Assembly: GCA_964244725.1 (NCBI GenBank)
Contig: CAXTJQ010000004.1
Location: 124,001-188,000, forward strand
From: Kumtagia sp964244725
Lineage (GTDB): Bacteria; Pseudomonadota; Alphaproteobacteria; Rhizobiales; Rhizobiaceae
Direction: 5' to 3'
DNA length: 64,000 nt
The notes below the pieces were generated by a model. The model saw only the letters and a program-made list of their open reading frames with translations, did not search any database and was not told the origin of the DNA. The translations under genes and the position numbers were made by a program. Within the stretch, counting starts at the first letter, position 1. Each line of letters starts with the position of its first letter. Below are positions 43,756 through 51,765 of the stretch, in pieces.

Positions 43756-44493
43756 TCATATCATCGCCATGCCGCCATTGACGTGGATCGTCTGCCCGGT
43801 GACGTAGCTCGCCTCGTGCGAGGCGAGGAACACGACGGCGGCGGCGACCTCGGCCGACGTTCCCATGCGCTTGCCGGGGATCGCGGCCAGGATCGCCTCC
43901 TTCTGCCGGTCGTTCAGCTTGCCGGTCATGGCGGATTCGATGAAGCCGGGCGCGACGCAATTGACCGTCACGTTGCGGCTCGCGATCTCTTGCGCCAGCG
44001 ATTTGGAGAAACCGATCATGCCGGCCTTGGAGGCGCAGTAATTGGCCTGGCCGGGGTTGCCGGTGACCGCGACGACCGAGGCGATGTTGACGATGCGGCC
44101 ATTGCGGCGGCGCATCATCGGATGGGTGAGTTCCCGGGTCAGGCGGAACGTCGCGCCGAGATTGACCTCGAGCACGGCGTCCCAGTCGGCATCCGACATG
44201 CGCACGAACAGGCCATCCCTGGTGACGCCGGCATTGTTGACCAGGATGTCGACGCCGCCGAGATCGGCTTCGGCTTTCTGGCCCAGCGCCTTGACCGCCG
44301 CGCGGTCCGACAGGTCGGCGGGAAACACAGCGGCCCGTTCGCCGAGTTCGGCGGCGAGCGCCTCCAGCTTGTCGACGCGTGTCCCGTGCAGGCCGACCGT
44401 CGCGCCCTGCGCGTGCAGCGCCCTGGCGATCGCTTCGCCGATGCCCCCGGTCGCCCCGGTGACCAGCGCCTTGCGGCCCGTCAGTTCGAACAT
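43756..44493 (-). CDS. fabG: 3-oxoacyl-ACP reductase
   Basis: A 245-residue NADPH-dependent SDR of fatty-acid elongation. Motifs: VTGATGGIGEAIARAL, NNAGVTRDGLFVRM, catalytic Ser in NIASVVAVTGN and Y-x3-K in NYCASKAGM, and the C-terminal GQTIHVNGGMAMI. It follows fabD by 28 bp on the same strand and precedes acpP. Confidence 0.97.
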   Translation of the reverse strand: MFELTGRKALVTGATGGIGEAIARALHAQGATVGLHGTRVDKLEALAAELGERAAVFPADLSDRAAVKALGQKAEADLGGVDILVNNAGVTRDGLFVRMSDADWDAVLEVNLGATFRLTRELTHPMMRRRNGRIVNIASVVAVTGNPGQANYCASKAGMIGFSKSLAQEIASRNVTVNCVAPGFIESAMTGKLNDRQKEAILAAIPGKRMGTSAEVAAAVVFLASHEASYVTGQTIHVNGGMAMI

Positions 44494-44521
44494 GGCGATC
44501 CTCCCTTGCTTCTCTGTTTTG

Positions 44522-45475
44522 TCAGTCGGCCGCGCGGTTCAGCGCGGCGAGAGCCGTCTCGATCTCGGCGGGCGTTCCGACGCTGACGGCCGCCAGATCG
44601 CGGTCGATCCGGCGCGCGAGGCCCGACAGGACCTTGCCAGCCCCGACCTCGACAAGCGTCGTCACGCCGTTCGCAACGAACCATTCGACGGCCTCGCGCC
44701 AGCGCACCCGGCCGGTCACCTGCTCGACGAGGCGGCGCGCGATCTCGTCCGGATCGGTCAGCGGCCTGGCCAGAACATTCGATACGACCGGCACGCAGGG
44801 CGGATTCCTGGCGACGCCGGCCAGCGCCTCGCGCATCGCATCGGCGGCCGGCGCCATCAGCGCCGAATGGAACGGCGCGGAGACCGTCAGCATCAAGGCG
44901 CGCCTGGCGCCCTTTTCGGTGCAGAGCCGCGCGGCCCGCTCGACGGCCGCCCTGGCGCCCGAAATCACCAGCTGGCCGCCGCCATTGTCGTTGGCGATCT
45001 GGCAGACGGAGTTTTGGCCCGCCTCGGCGCAGGCGGCCTCGACTTCGGCCTCGCCGAGGCCGATGATCGCCGCCATCGCCCCCTCGCCGACCGGGACCGA
45101 CTGCTGCATCGCAGCGCCGCGAATGCGCAGCAGCCGCGCCGTATCGCCGATCGAAAACATGCCGGCCGCCGCCAGCGCCGAATATTCGCCCAACGAATGA
45201 CCGGCGACATAGGCGACATCGCTCGCCAGGGAGACGCCGCGCGATTCGAGCACCCGCACGACGGCCAGAGACACCGCCATCAGCGCCGGTTGCGCATTGG
45301 CCGTGAGCGTCAACCGGTCTTCCGGCCCATCCCACATGATCGCCGAAAGCTTCTCTCCCAACGCCTCGTCGACCTCGTCGAAGACGGCGCGCGCCTGCGG
45401 AAAGACGTCCGCGAGGTCACGGCCCATGCCCACCGCCTGGCTGCCTTGTCCGGGAAAGATCATCGCGATGGTCAT
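44522..45475 (-). CDS. fabD: Malonyl-CoA:ACP transacylase
   Basis: A 317-residue acyltransferase that loads malonate from CoA to ACP. It opens IAMIFPGQGSQAVGMGRDL, has the nucleophile Ser in VAGHSLGEYSAL, and the catalytic His in VSAPFHSALM. It is the first gene of fabD-fabG-acpP-fabF and is divergent from the LTA-synthase-like gene; promoters should lie in 45476-45715. Confidence 0.97.
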   Translation of the reverse strand: MTIAMIFPGQGSQAVGMGRDLADVFPQARAVFDEVDEALGEKLSAIMWDGPEDRLTLTANAQPALMAVSLAVVRVLESRGVSLASDVAYVAGHSLGEYSALAAAGMFSIGDTARLLRIRGAAMQQSVPVGEGAMAAIIGLGEAEVEAACAEAGQNSVCQIANDNGGGQLVISGARAAVERAARLCTEKGARRALMLTVSAPFHSALMAPAADAMREALAGVARNPPCVPVVSNVLARPLTDPDEIARRLVEQVTGRVRWREAVEWFVANGVTTLVEVGAGKVLSGLARRIDRDLAAVSVGTPAEIETALAALNRAAD

Positions 45476-45715
45476 GGCGTTCTCCGGCCGCTGCCGCTGT
45501 CGCGGCCCGTGTCGCGCGCGCCAGCCGTTCCGTCAAGCGAAACGCGGCTCTCCGATCGGACGGATCCGCGGTCGGGAATCCCCTGCGAAAGGTCCGCTAT
45601 GCGCAATTCGGCCACAGGCCCGCGAATTTTATGACGATCGCATGACATTTGCGTGACAGGTCGTTGAACCCGCGCGAGATTTGCGCATTAGCTTGCGCCG
45701 AGAAACGCGTGTCGG

Positions 45716-47641
45716 GTGGGGACGGGGTTGCGTAGACAGTCGAGAAGGCGCCCCGGGCGGAACACCGACATCGATGCCCGTCATTTCTGGTGGCATGTGG
45801 CGCGCGTTTCGGGCTCGGTGTTCGTTACACTTGTGGTTTCGAGCTTCTTGGTCTTCTCGGTCGAACTGATCGTGCGCGGCTCGTTCGAGCAGACGCTGCT
45901 GTTCTTCCAGCAGCCGTTCAAGCCGAGCTGGACGACGATCGTCCTGTTCGCGCTGCTGATCATGTTCTTCGACGCGGTGCTCGGGCGCGCCTACCATGCG
46001 CTGCTGCTGATCGCGCCGGTGGCGTTTCTCCTCGCCTTCGTCGGCCACCAGAAGGCGTTCTACCTGGGAGATCCTCTGTATCCGACCGATTTCCTCTATG
46101 CGCGCCAGATCGTCGAGCTCATGCCGCTGCTGGTCCGGCAGCGGCCGATCACGGCGATCGCGTCCGCCGCGGCGATCGTGGCGGCGATCGCATTCCTGGT
46201 TTCGACGTGGCGATTCTGGCGGCGGCGCACGCGGCCCCTGTCGTTCAAGGAGCGCGGCGCGCGGCTCGCGGTCGCCCTGCCGGCGCTGATCTTCTTCGGC
46301 TCGATCATGGACTACGCCACCTTTTCGTGGGCGCGCGACCGTCTGCAGATCATCCCGATGATGTGGGACCAGAAGGAGAACTACAACAGCAACGGTTTCG
46401 CCATCGCCTTCGCGCTCAACGTGCCGATGGCCAAGGTCGGCGCGCCGCCGGGCTATTCCGAAGACGCCATGAAGGCGATCCTGGCAAAGCCGGCCGCGCC
46501 GGTATCCGCGCCGGAGGAAAAACCCGACATCATCATGGTGATGAGCGAATCGTTCTGGGACCCGACGCTGCTGCCCAACGTCAGCATCGAGCCGGACCCG
46601 ATCCCGACCGTACACGCGGTCTCGACGGGCACGATGTTCTCGCCCGAATTCGGCGGGATGACGGCCAATGTGGAATTCGAGGCGCTGACCGGCTTCTCGA
46701 ACGCCTTCCTGCCCTATGGAAGCATTCCCTACCAGCAGTACATCCGCGCGCCGACCCCGTCGCTGGCGAAATTTCTGAAGACGCAAGGGTACGTGACCGC
46801 CGCGTTCCATCCTTTCGCCGGCTGGTTCTGGAACCGCGCGCCGGTTTACAAGGATTTCGGCTTCGACCGTTTCCTGTCGGAGGAGTCGCTGCCCTATCTG
46901 GCGAAGCGTGGCCCGCTGGCCTCGGACGCCGCGCTGACCGACGTGATCATCGAGGAGGCCGACGCGACCAGCGCCCCGTTCTTCTATTTCGCCGTAACGC
47001 TGCAGGGCCACGGCCCCTACGAGACGCACCGCTATCCCTCCTCGCCGTTCGCAATAAAGAGCGGCATGACGCGCGAAACGCAGGATTCGCTGATGTCCTA
47101 CACGGTGGGCGCCGGCGACGCCGACACGAGCCTGGCGCGGCTGATCGACTGGGCGGCCAAGCGCGAGCGGGCGACCATCATCGCGTTTTTCGGCGACCAC
47201 CTGCCGCCGCTCGGCAACGTCTATACCGAAACGAAATTCATGAAGGACATCGTCGCGGATCGCAAAGCGCCGGCCGCGCAGCTCGCGCAGGACCACCAGA
47301 CGCCGCTCGTGCTATGGTCGAACCGGGGCGGAGCCGTGGAGGGCGTCGGCTCGATCAGCCCGGCCTTCCTGCCGATGTATCTGATGCGGACCGCCGGCTT
47401 CAGCCATCCCTATTTCACGGGTTTTCTCGGCGCGGTGCACGATCGGTTCACGACCGTCGACCGCAACATGCTGATCCGCGCCGACGGCTCCTCGCAGGCG
47501 GACTGGTCGCGCGACAAGGCAATCGACCCCGCGATCCGCGATTTCCACTATCTGCAATACGACATGATGTTCGGGAAGCGATTCGGCGAGAAGACTTTTT
47601 TTCCGGCGCTCGAACCGCCGGCGCCCGCCTTGCCGAGTTGA
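45716..47641 (+). CDS. LTA synthase family (alkaline phosphatase superfamily) membrane protein
   Basis: A 641-residue protein with four to five N-terminal transmembrane helices (to about residue 200) and a periplasmic sulfatase-like domain. Family signatures: GDPLYPTDFLYARQIV in the membrane part, PDIIMVMSESFWDPT at the start of the enzyme domain, the nucleophile Thr in FGGMTANVEFEALTGF, and FFGDHLPP near the end. In diderm bacteria such enzymes (OpgB-like, CgmB-like) move phosphoglycerol or phosphoethanolamine onto periplasmic glucans or lipids. The acceptor here is not known. The start is GTG; a later start closer to the first helix is possible. Confidence 0.87.
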   Translation: MGTGLRRQSRRRPGRNTDIDARHFWWHVARVSGSVFVTLVVSSFLVFSVELIVRGSFEQTLLFFQQPFKPSWTTIVLFALLIMFFDAVLGRAYHALLLIAPVAFLLAFVGHQKAFYLGDPLYPTDFLYARQIVELMPLLVRQRPITAIASAAAIVAAIAFLVSTWRFWRRRTRPLSFKERGARLAVALPALIFFGSIMDYATFSWARDRLQIIPMMWDQKENYNSNGFAIAFALNVPMAKVGAPPGYSEDAMKAILAKPAAPVSAPEEKPDIIMVMSESFWDPTLLPNVSIEPDPIPTVHAVSTGTMFSPEFGGMTANVEFEALTGFSNAFLPYGSIPYQQYIRAPTPSLAKFLKTQGYVTAAFHPFAGWFWNRAPVYKDFGFDRFLSEESLPYLAKRGPLASDAALTDVIIEEADATSAPFFYFAVTLQGHGPYETHRYPSSPFAIKSGMTRETQDSLMSYTVGAGDADTSLARLIDWAAKRERATIIAFFGDHLPPLGNVYTETKFMKDIVADRKAPAAQLAQDHQTPLVLWSNRGGAVEGVGSISPAFLPMYLMRTAGFSHPYFTGFLGAVHDRFTTVDRNMLIRADGSSQADWSRDKAIDPAIRDFHYLQYDMMFGKRFGEKTFFPALEPPAPALPS

Positions 47642-47714
47642 CTTCTGGTTTCGCCAATATTCATCAAGATTAAAAGTAGTCTTTTCGTCCGATTTTCCAA
47701 TGCTCGAATCCAAC

Positions 47715-47732
47715 CGGCTCATCTATGAGCCG
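47715..47732. terminator. Weak hairpin after the LTA-synthase-like gene
   Basis: CGGCTC/GAGCCG with an ATCTAT loop, in the 183-bp gap between the LTA-synthase-like gene and the convergent antidote gene. No U run follows on either strand, so function as a terminator is doubtful. Confidence 0.3.
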
Positions 47733-47824
47733 ATCGTCGGTAGACATTCAAGGACCTGTTGTCAACGAGCGGTTTTTTGATCTTTGGCAAGCTGTCGTGG
47801 CGGGAACAATTGAAGTGATGTCGG

Positions 47825-48130
47825 CTATCCCGTCTGCGATTGGGGTTTAGCCGTCAGATCGATACCGAGCGCCTTCATAACGGCGAGGGTCGTCTTCAAT
47901 GTCGGATTGCCGTTCTCGCTGAACGAGCGATACAATTGCTCGCGTGACAGGCCCGTTTCGGCCGCGATCTGCGTCATGCCCTTCGCGCGCGCCGCGACGC
48001 CCAGCGCATGGGCGACATAGCCTGCGTCCTCGGAAGCGAACGCTTCGGCCATGAAAGCCGCAATGGCCTCATACGAAGTCAGCCCCTCGGCAGGGTCGAA
48101 GGCAGTCAGCTTCTCGACCATGTCATTCAC
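47825..48130 (-). CDS. Addiction-module antidote protein (HI1420-like, XRE-type HTH)
   Basis: A 101-residue antitoxin of the family annotated as putative addiction module antidote (HI1420 type). Conserved parts: FDPAEGLTSYEAIAAFMAEAF, then the HTH GMTQIAAETGLSREQLYRSFS and NPTLKTTLAVMKALGIDL. It would bind and neutralise a RelE/HigB-type toxin and repress the operon. The start is GTG, overlapping the stop region of the upstream toxin reading frame, as in intact modules. That toxin lacks its N-terminus here, so this antidote looks like an orphan. Confidence 0.88.
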   Translation of the reverse strand: MNDMVEKLTAFDPAEGLTSYEAIAAFMAEAFASEDAGYVAHALGVAARAKGMTQIAAETGLSREQLYRSFSENGNPTLKTTLAVMKALGIDLTAKPQSQTG

Positions 48131-48341
48131 TCCATTCTCTCGCCAGACGCTTCGCCACCTTGATGTCCCCGGCCTGAGTGCTCTTGTCGCCGCCGCACAA
48201 CAGGACGATCACGGTATTTCCTCGGCGCTGAAAATAGACGCGGTAGCCTGGTCCAAAGTGGATGCGAAGTTCGCTTATGCCCACTCCCACCGGCTGCATA
48301 TCGCCTGTATGGGCGTAGGCAAGACGGTCGATCCTCGCAAA
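48123..48341 (-). pseudogene. RelE/HigB-type toxin (HI1419-like), N-terminus missing
   Basis: Reading the minus strand between an in-frame TAG (48342-48344) and the TGA at 48123-48125 gives 72 residues that match the C-terminal three quarters of the HI1419 addiction-killer family: ARIDRLAYAHTGDMQPVG, ELRIHFGPGYRVYFQRRGN, VIVLLCGGDKSTQAGDIK. There is no start codon at the right place and about 25 N-terminal residues of the usual 95-100 are absent. A small ATG-started frame with a good ribosome-binding site (48275-48370) runs out of frame over the break. The sequence just upstream has IS-like repeats, so truncation by a mobile element is likely. Confidence 0.8.
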
Positions 48342-48401
48342 CTACGAATGTCAAACGTCAGGCGGGTCATGATCCTCCATTCAGACATCCGGTGGTCCAA
48401 G

Positions 48402-48434
48402 CGGACAACCTATGTGCCACCTCATCCGGACAAC
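48402..48434. repeat. Paired CGGACAAC repeats, possible IS-end remnant
   Basis: CGGACAAC occurs at 48402-48409 and again at 48427-48434, 25 bp apart, within an AT-richer patch directly upstream of the truncated toxin. Spaced terminal repeats of this kind occur at the ends of IS21-type elements. No transposase gene is present, so the identification is tentative. Confidence 0.3.
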
Positions 48435-48466
48435 TCACCCGCTTACGACAAATCCCGAACGCGCGC

Positions 48467-48494
48467 TTGCGTCCATAACCCAATCCTGTATACA
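48467..48494 (+). promoter_or_regulatory. rpsF: Predicted rpsF operon promoter
   Basis: TTGCGT, a 16-nt spacer and TATACA, about 200 nt before rpsF. It would give a leader of about 190 nt that is rich in inverted repeats. Confidence 0.5.
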
Positions 48495-48499
48495 GCGCG

Positions 48500-48693
48500 C
48501 TTCTGCCGGTCCGGCTGGGGGCTGGACGGAGGGCCGGAGGTGCAAACCTCCGCCAGAAGACCTGAAGCGTCTTCGGCCTCCCGTGTCTCCGCTCTCGACT
48601 GTTTATGCTCCTTTCTTCCCCCCATCGGGTCGAACAGGTTGCAGAGGCTTAGCCGCCGAACCGGGCAGGTATCGAAGAAAGGCAAAGATACTA
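48500..48693 (+). promoter_or_regulatory. Structured 5' leader of rpsF-rpsR
   Basis: The leader contains a 7-bp hairpin (48535-48541 with 48546-48552, GCAA loop) and a hairpin GAAGAC/GTCTTC (48556-48561 with 48569-48574). A longer-range pairing CTTCTG (48500-48505) with CAGAAG (48554-48559) excludes the second hairpin. In many bacteria the S6-S18 complex binds its own mRNA leader to repress translation. This leader is a plausible equivalent, but I cannot identify the consensus motif with certainty. Confidence 0.4.
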
Positions 48694-49197
48694 ATGGCTC
48701 TCTACGAACACGTGTTCCTTGCCCGGCAGGACCTCTCTCAGCAGCAGGTCGACGCTCTTGTGGACCACTACAAGGGCGTGATCTCCGCGAATGGCGGCAG
48801 CGTCGGCCGGGTCGAGAACTGGGGACTGAAGTCCCTCACCTACCGGGTCAACAAGAACCGGAAGGCCTACTACACGCTCATGGACCTGACCTGCCCTCCG
48901 GCGGCGCTCAAGGAAATGGAGCGCCAGCAGGGCCTGTCGGAAGACATTTTGCGCTTCCTGACCATCAAGGTCGACGCGCATGAGGAAGGTCCGTCGGCGA
49001 TGCTGCAGAAACGCGAAGAGCGCAGCGAACGCGGCGGCTTCGGCGACCGCGACCGCGGCGACCGTCCGCAGCGTTCGTTCGGCGACCGCGACCGCGGCGA
49101 CCGCGGCGACCGGCCGCCGCGCAGCTTCGGCGGCGACCGCGAGGGCGGCGACCGGCCGCCGCGTCCGCCGCGCAGCTTTGAAGGGGGTGCAGAATAA
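48694..49197 (+). CDS. rpsF: 30S ribosomal protein S6
   Basis: A 167-residue S6 protein. Residues 1-95 are the standard fold (YEHVFLARQDLSQQQVD, NWGLKSLTYRVNKNRKAYYTL). The last 60 or so residues are an Arg/Asp/Gly-rich tail with repeats built on GDRDRGDR and PPRSFGG. Such tails are usual in alphaproteobacterial S6 but vary in repeat number. S6 binds 16S rRNA with S18, whose gene starts in the rpsF stop codon (TAATG). AAAGG upstream is the likely ribosome-binding site. Confidence 0.96.
   Translation: MALYEHVFLARQDLSQQQVDALVDHYKGVISANGGSVGRVENWGLKSLTYRVNKNRKAYYTLMDLTCPPAALKEMERQQGLSEDILRFLTIKVDAHEEGPSAMLQKREERSERGGFGDRDRGDRPQRSFGDRDRGDRGDRPPRSFGGDREGGDRPPRPPRSFEGGAE
49036..49180 (+). repeat. 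In-frame tandem repeats in the S6 C-terminal tail
   Basis: GC-rich short repeats around GGCGACCGCGACCGCGG encode the repeated GDRDRGDRPPRSF-like units of S6. They keep the reading frame. Such repeats can change in number by slippage. Confidence 0.8.
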
Positions 49198-49445
49198 TGG
49201 TCGACATCAATCAGATCCCGACCCGGCGTCCGTTCCACCGCCGCCGCAAGACATGCCCATTCTCCGGCGCCAACGCCCCGAAGATCGACTACAAGGACGT
49301 GCGCCTCCTTCAGCGCTACATTTCCGAGCGCGGCAAGATCGTGCCGTCGCGCATCACCGCCGTCAGCCAGAAGAAGCAGCGCCTGCTCGCCCAGGCGATC
49401 AAGCGCGCGCGCTTCCTCGGCCTGCTGCCGTATCTGGTGCGCTGA
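49197..49445 (+). CDS. rpsR: 30S ribosomal protein S18
   Basis: An 82-residue basic protein. RRRKTCPFSGANAPKIDYKDV, LLQRYISERGKIVPSRIT and LAQAIKRARFLGLLPY are canonical S18. It pairs with S6 on the platform of the 30S subunit. The start overlaps the rpsF stop by one base, which ties their synthesis 1:1. Confidence 0.98.
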   Translation: MVDINQIPTRRPFHRRRKTCPFSGANAPKIDYKDVRLLQRYISERGKIVPSRITAVSQKKQRLLAQAIKRARFLGLLPYLVR

Positions 49446-49644
49446 ACCCGAAGCGGGCGGTTCGCCGCCCGCTGCGCCTTGCCGCCGGGACGGCCTCGAA
49501 CATTCCCGAGTTGGGGCGGTCCGCCGCCTCTAACTGCCCGACGCGGGCAGGACAGCGACCGGGGCGATGCCGTCATCGCCCGTGCTTCCTGGCCGTTCCG
49601 ATTCGAAGCCGCGTCGAGCGGCGCAACGACCAAGGATCATAGCC

Positions 49645-50214
49645 ATGGATGTCATTCTCCTCGAACGCATTTCCCGCCTCGGCCAGATGGGCGACACCGT
49701 CAGGGTCAAGGACGGGTTCGCGCGCAATTTCCTGCTGCCGAAGGGCAAGGCCCTGCGCGCCAACGAGAACAACAAGAAGAAGTTCGAAGGCCAGCGCGCG
49801 CAGCTCGAAACCCGCAACCTCGAGCGTAGATCCGAAGCCGAGACCGTCTCCAAGGATCTCGACGGCAAGAGCTTCATCGTCGTGCGCTCGGCGGGCGAAT
49901 CCGGCCAGCTCTACGGTTCCGTGTCGACCCGCGACATCGCCGAGCTGCTGACCGCCGAAGGGTTCACCGTCGGCCGCAACCAGGTCGAACTCAACCAGCC
50001 GATCAAGGAAATCGGCCTGACCAACGTCGCCATCGCGCTGCATCCCGAAGTCGAGGTCACGATCACGCTCAACATCGCGCGGTCGGCCGACGAGGCCGAA
50101 CGCCAGGCCAAGGGCGAGACGCTCACGACCGCCGAGGCGATCTACGGCGAGGACATCAACGAGAACGCACGGCCGGATACTTTCTTCGATCCCGCCGACG
50201 AAGACGAAGAATAG
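49645..50214 (+). CDS. rplI: 50S ribosomal protein L9
   Basis: A 189-residue L9. The N-terminal rRNA-binding domain reads MDVILLERISRLGQMGDTV and FARNFLLPKGKA; a long connecting helix and the C-terminal domain (GQLYGSVSTRDIAELL) follow, with an acidic tail beyond about residue 150 that is usual in Rhizobiales. It lies 199 bp after rpsR. No membrane-protein gene intervenes, though a DUF2232 gene often does in related genomes. A strong terminator follows. Confidence 0.97.
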   Translation: MDVILLERISRLGQMGDTVRVKDGFARNFLLPKGKALRANENNKKKFEGQRAQLETRNLERRSEAETVSKDLDGKSFIVVRSAGESGQLYGSVSTRDIAELLTAEGFTVGRNQVELNQPIKEIGLTNVAIALHPEVEVTITLNIARSADEAERQAKGETLTTAEAIYGEDINENARPDTFFDPADEDEE

Positions 50215-50236
50215 TCGCCGTCCCGCGATTGGCTAA

Positions 50237-50263
50237 AAACGGCCCGGTCGCTCCGGGCCGTTT
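50237..50263 (+). terminator. Rho-independent terminator of the rpsF-rpsR-rplI operon
   Basis: A perfect 11-bp stem AAACGGCCCGG/CCGGGCCGTTT with a TCGCT loop, followed by ATATCATTCTGTCATTT, 22 nt after the rplI stop. The A-rich side before the stem suggests it could also work on the opposite strand. Confidence 0.85.
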
Positions 50264-50404
50264 ATATCATTCTGTCATTTGAGGGTCGCTGGCCCCATCG
50301 GCCGTCGACATTTTAGTCCAAAAGGAACTTCACGGCCCGCGTCGATTTGAAGCATGATGGGGCAACCAGCCTGACCCAGTTCTGTAGCCTGCGGAGTTGC
50401 AGTC

Positions 50405-51703
50405 ATGAACATCATGCTCAAGCGGATCATGGACGGCCTCGTCAAAACCGGCGATCTGACCGTTACCGGTCCCAAAGGGTCGACGCATCGTTTCGGCGAC
50501 GGCAGCGGCGACCCGGTTCACGTTCACATCAAGACGTCGCATGCCGAGCGGACGATCAGCTTCGATCCGATGCTCGCTTTCCCGGAGGCCTTCATGGAGG
50601 GCGAGGTCGACCTGGTCGAAGGCGACGTACTGGGGCTCCTGCATATCGTCTATCGCAACACCGGACCGTCCGGAAACATCGAAGCGGCGTGGACGCGCGC
50701 GGTCGAGGGCCTGCGGATCGCGTTCCGGCGCCTGCAGCAGGTCAACACCGCCGCCCGGTCGCGCCGCAACGTCCAGCGGCACTACGATTTGTCGGGCGAG
50801 ATGTACAAACTCTTCCTCGATGCCGACATGCAGTATTCCTGCGCCTATTTCGAACAACCCGAAATGACCCTTGAAGACGCACAGATCGCCAAGAAGCGGC
50901 ACGTAGCCGCCAAGCTGAGGCTCAGGCCGGGCCAGTCGGTCCTCGACATCGGCTCGGGCTGGGGCGGCCTCGGCATCTACCTGGCCAAGCAGTTCGAGGC
51001 GGAGGTGCTCGGCGTAACGCTTTCTAGAGAGCAGCATGCCGTGTCCACGGAAAGGGCGCGGCGGGAGGGCGTGGAAAACCAGGCGCATTTCGAAATGCGC
51101 GACTATCGCGACCTCGGCGAACGTTTCGACAGGATCGTCTCGGTCGGCATGTTCGAGCATGTCGGCGTCAACCATTACAGAACGTTCTTCGACAAGGCCG
51201 CGACGCTGCTCAAGCCGGACGGCGTGATGGTGCTGCACTCGATCGGCCGCTCCGGCCCGCCGACCGCCACCAGCGCCTTCATCCGCAAGCACATATTTCC
51301 CGGCGGCTATATCCCCGCGCTGTCGGAGGTGATGCCGGCGATCGAAAAGGCCGGCCTTATGGTCGCCGACATCGAAATCCTGCGTCTGCACTATGCCGAG
51401 ACGCTTCGGCAGTGGCGCGAGCGGTTCATGGCCAACCGCGAAAAGGCCAAGGCGATCTACGACGAGCGCTTCTGCAGGATGTGGGAATTCTACCTCGCAG
51501 GGTCCGAGGCGGCGTTCCGGTGGCAGGACCTCATGGTGTTCCAGATCCAGCTGACGCGAAAGAACGACACGCTGCCGCTGACGCGCGGCTACATCGAAAA
51601 GTGTGAGAAGGCGCTAGCGATGCACGCGATGGGCCACCAGCCGATGGCGCGGCCGCTCGCAAAACCGAAGCGCAGGTCGAAAAGAGTCGCCGATCGCGAT
51701 TGA
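50405..51703 (+). CDS. cfa: Cyclopropane-fatty-acyl-phospholipid synthase family protein
   Basis: A 432-residue SAM-dependent enzyme that adds a methylene bridge to unsaturated acyl chains of membrane lipids. An N-terminal lipid-binding domain (about 1-120) precedes the methyltransferase domain with QRHYDLSGEMYKLFLD, motif I VLDIGSGWGGLGIYLA, and VSVGMFEHVGVNHYRTFF. Length suits Cfa. An Arg/Lys-rich tail may bind membranes. It lies downstream of the rplI terminator with its own transcription implied, and its stop is close to the next gene. Confidence 0.92.
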   Translation: MNIMLKRIMDGLVKTGDLTVTGPKGSTHRFGDGSGDPVHVHIKTSHAERTISFDPMLAFPEAFMEGEVDLVEGDVLGLLHIVYRNTGPSGNIEAAWTRAVEGLRIAFRRLQQVNTAARSRRNVQRHYDLSGEMYKLFLDADMQYSCAYFEQPEMTLEDAQIAKKRHVAAKLRLRPGQSVLDIGSGWGGLGIYLAKQFEAEVLGVTLSREQHAVSTERARREGVENQAHFEMRDYRDLGERFDRIVSVGMFEHVGVNHYRTFFDKAATLLKPDGVMVLHSIGRSGPPTATSAFIRKHIFPGGYIPALSEVMPAIEKAGLMVADIEILRLHYAETLRQWRERFMANREKAKAIYDERFCRMWEFYLAGSEAAFRWQDLMVFQIQLTRKNDTLPLTRGYIEKCEKALAMHAMGHQPMARPLAKPKRRSKRVADRD

Positions 51704-51765
51704 CGGCGGCCGCTGAATCCGAATTCGTGGGCCCGATCCAGGGCGCACGGTTTCGCGAGGCAGAC

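Noticed and set aside
45476..45715. Promoter pair in the fabD/LTA-synthase divergent gap
   Set aside because: TTGAAC-N17-ATTAGC is present, but the -10 is poor and no second element supports it.
48127..48354. 75-codon minus-strand frame next to the antidote
   Set aside because: The frame is Arg/Ser-rich noise. The true toxin remnant is in another frame (48123-48341) and matches the HI1419 family.
48051..48693. Plus-strand frame leading into rpsF
   Set aside because: It is antisense to the antidote and toxin and lacks motifs. S6 begins at 48694.
49036..49180. Short regular repeats that could suggest a CRISPR or intergenic repeat array
   Set aside because: They lie inside the rpsF coding frame, are not separated by unique spacers, and encode the repetitive S6 tail.
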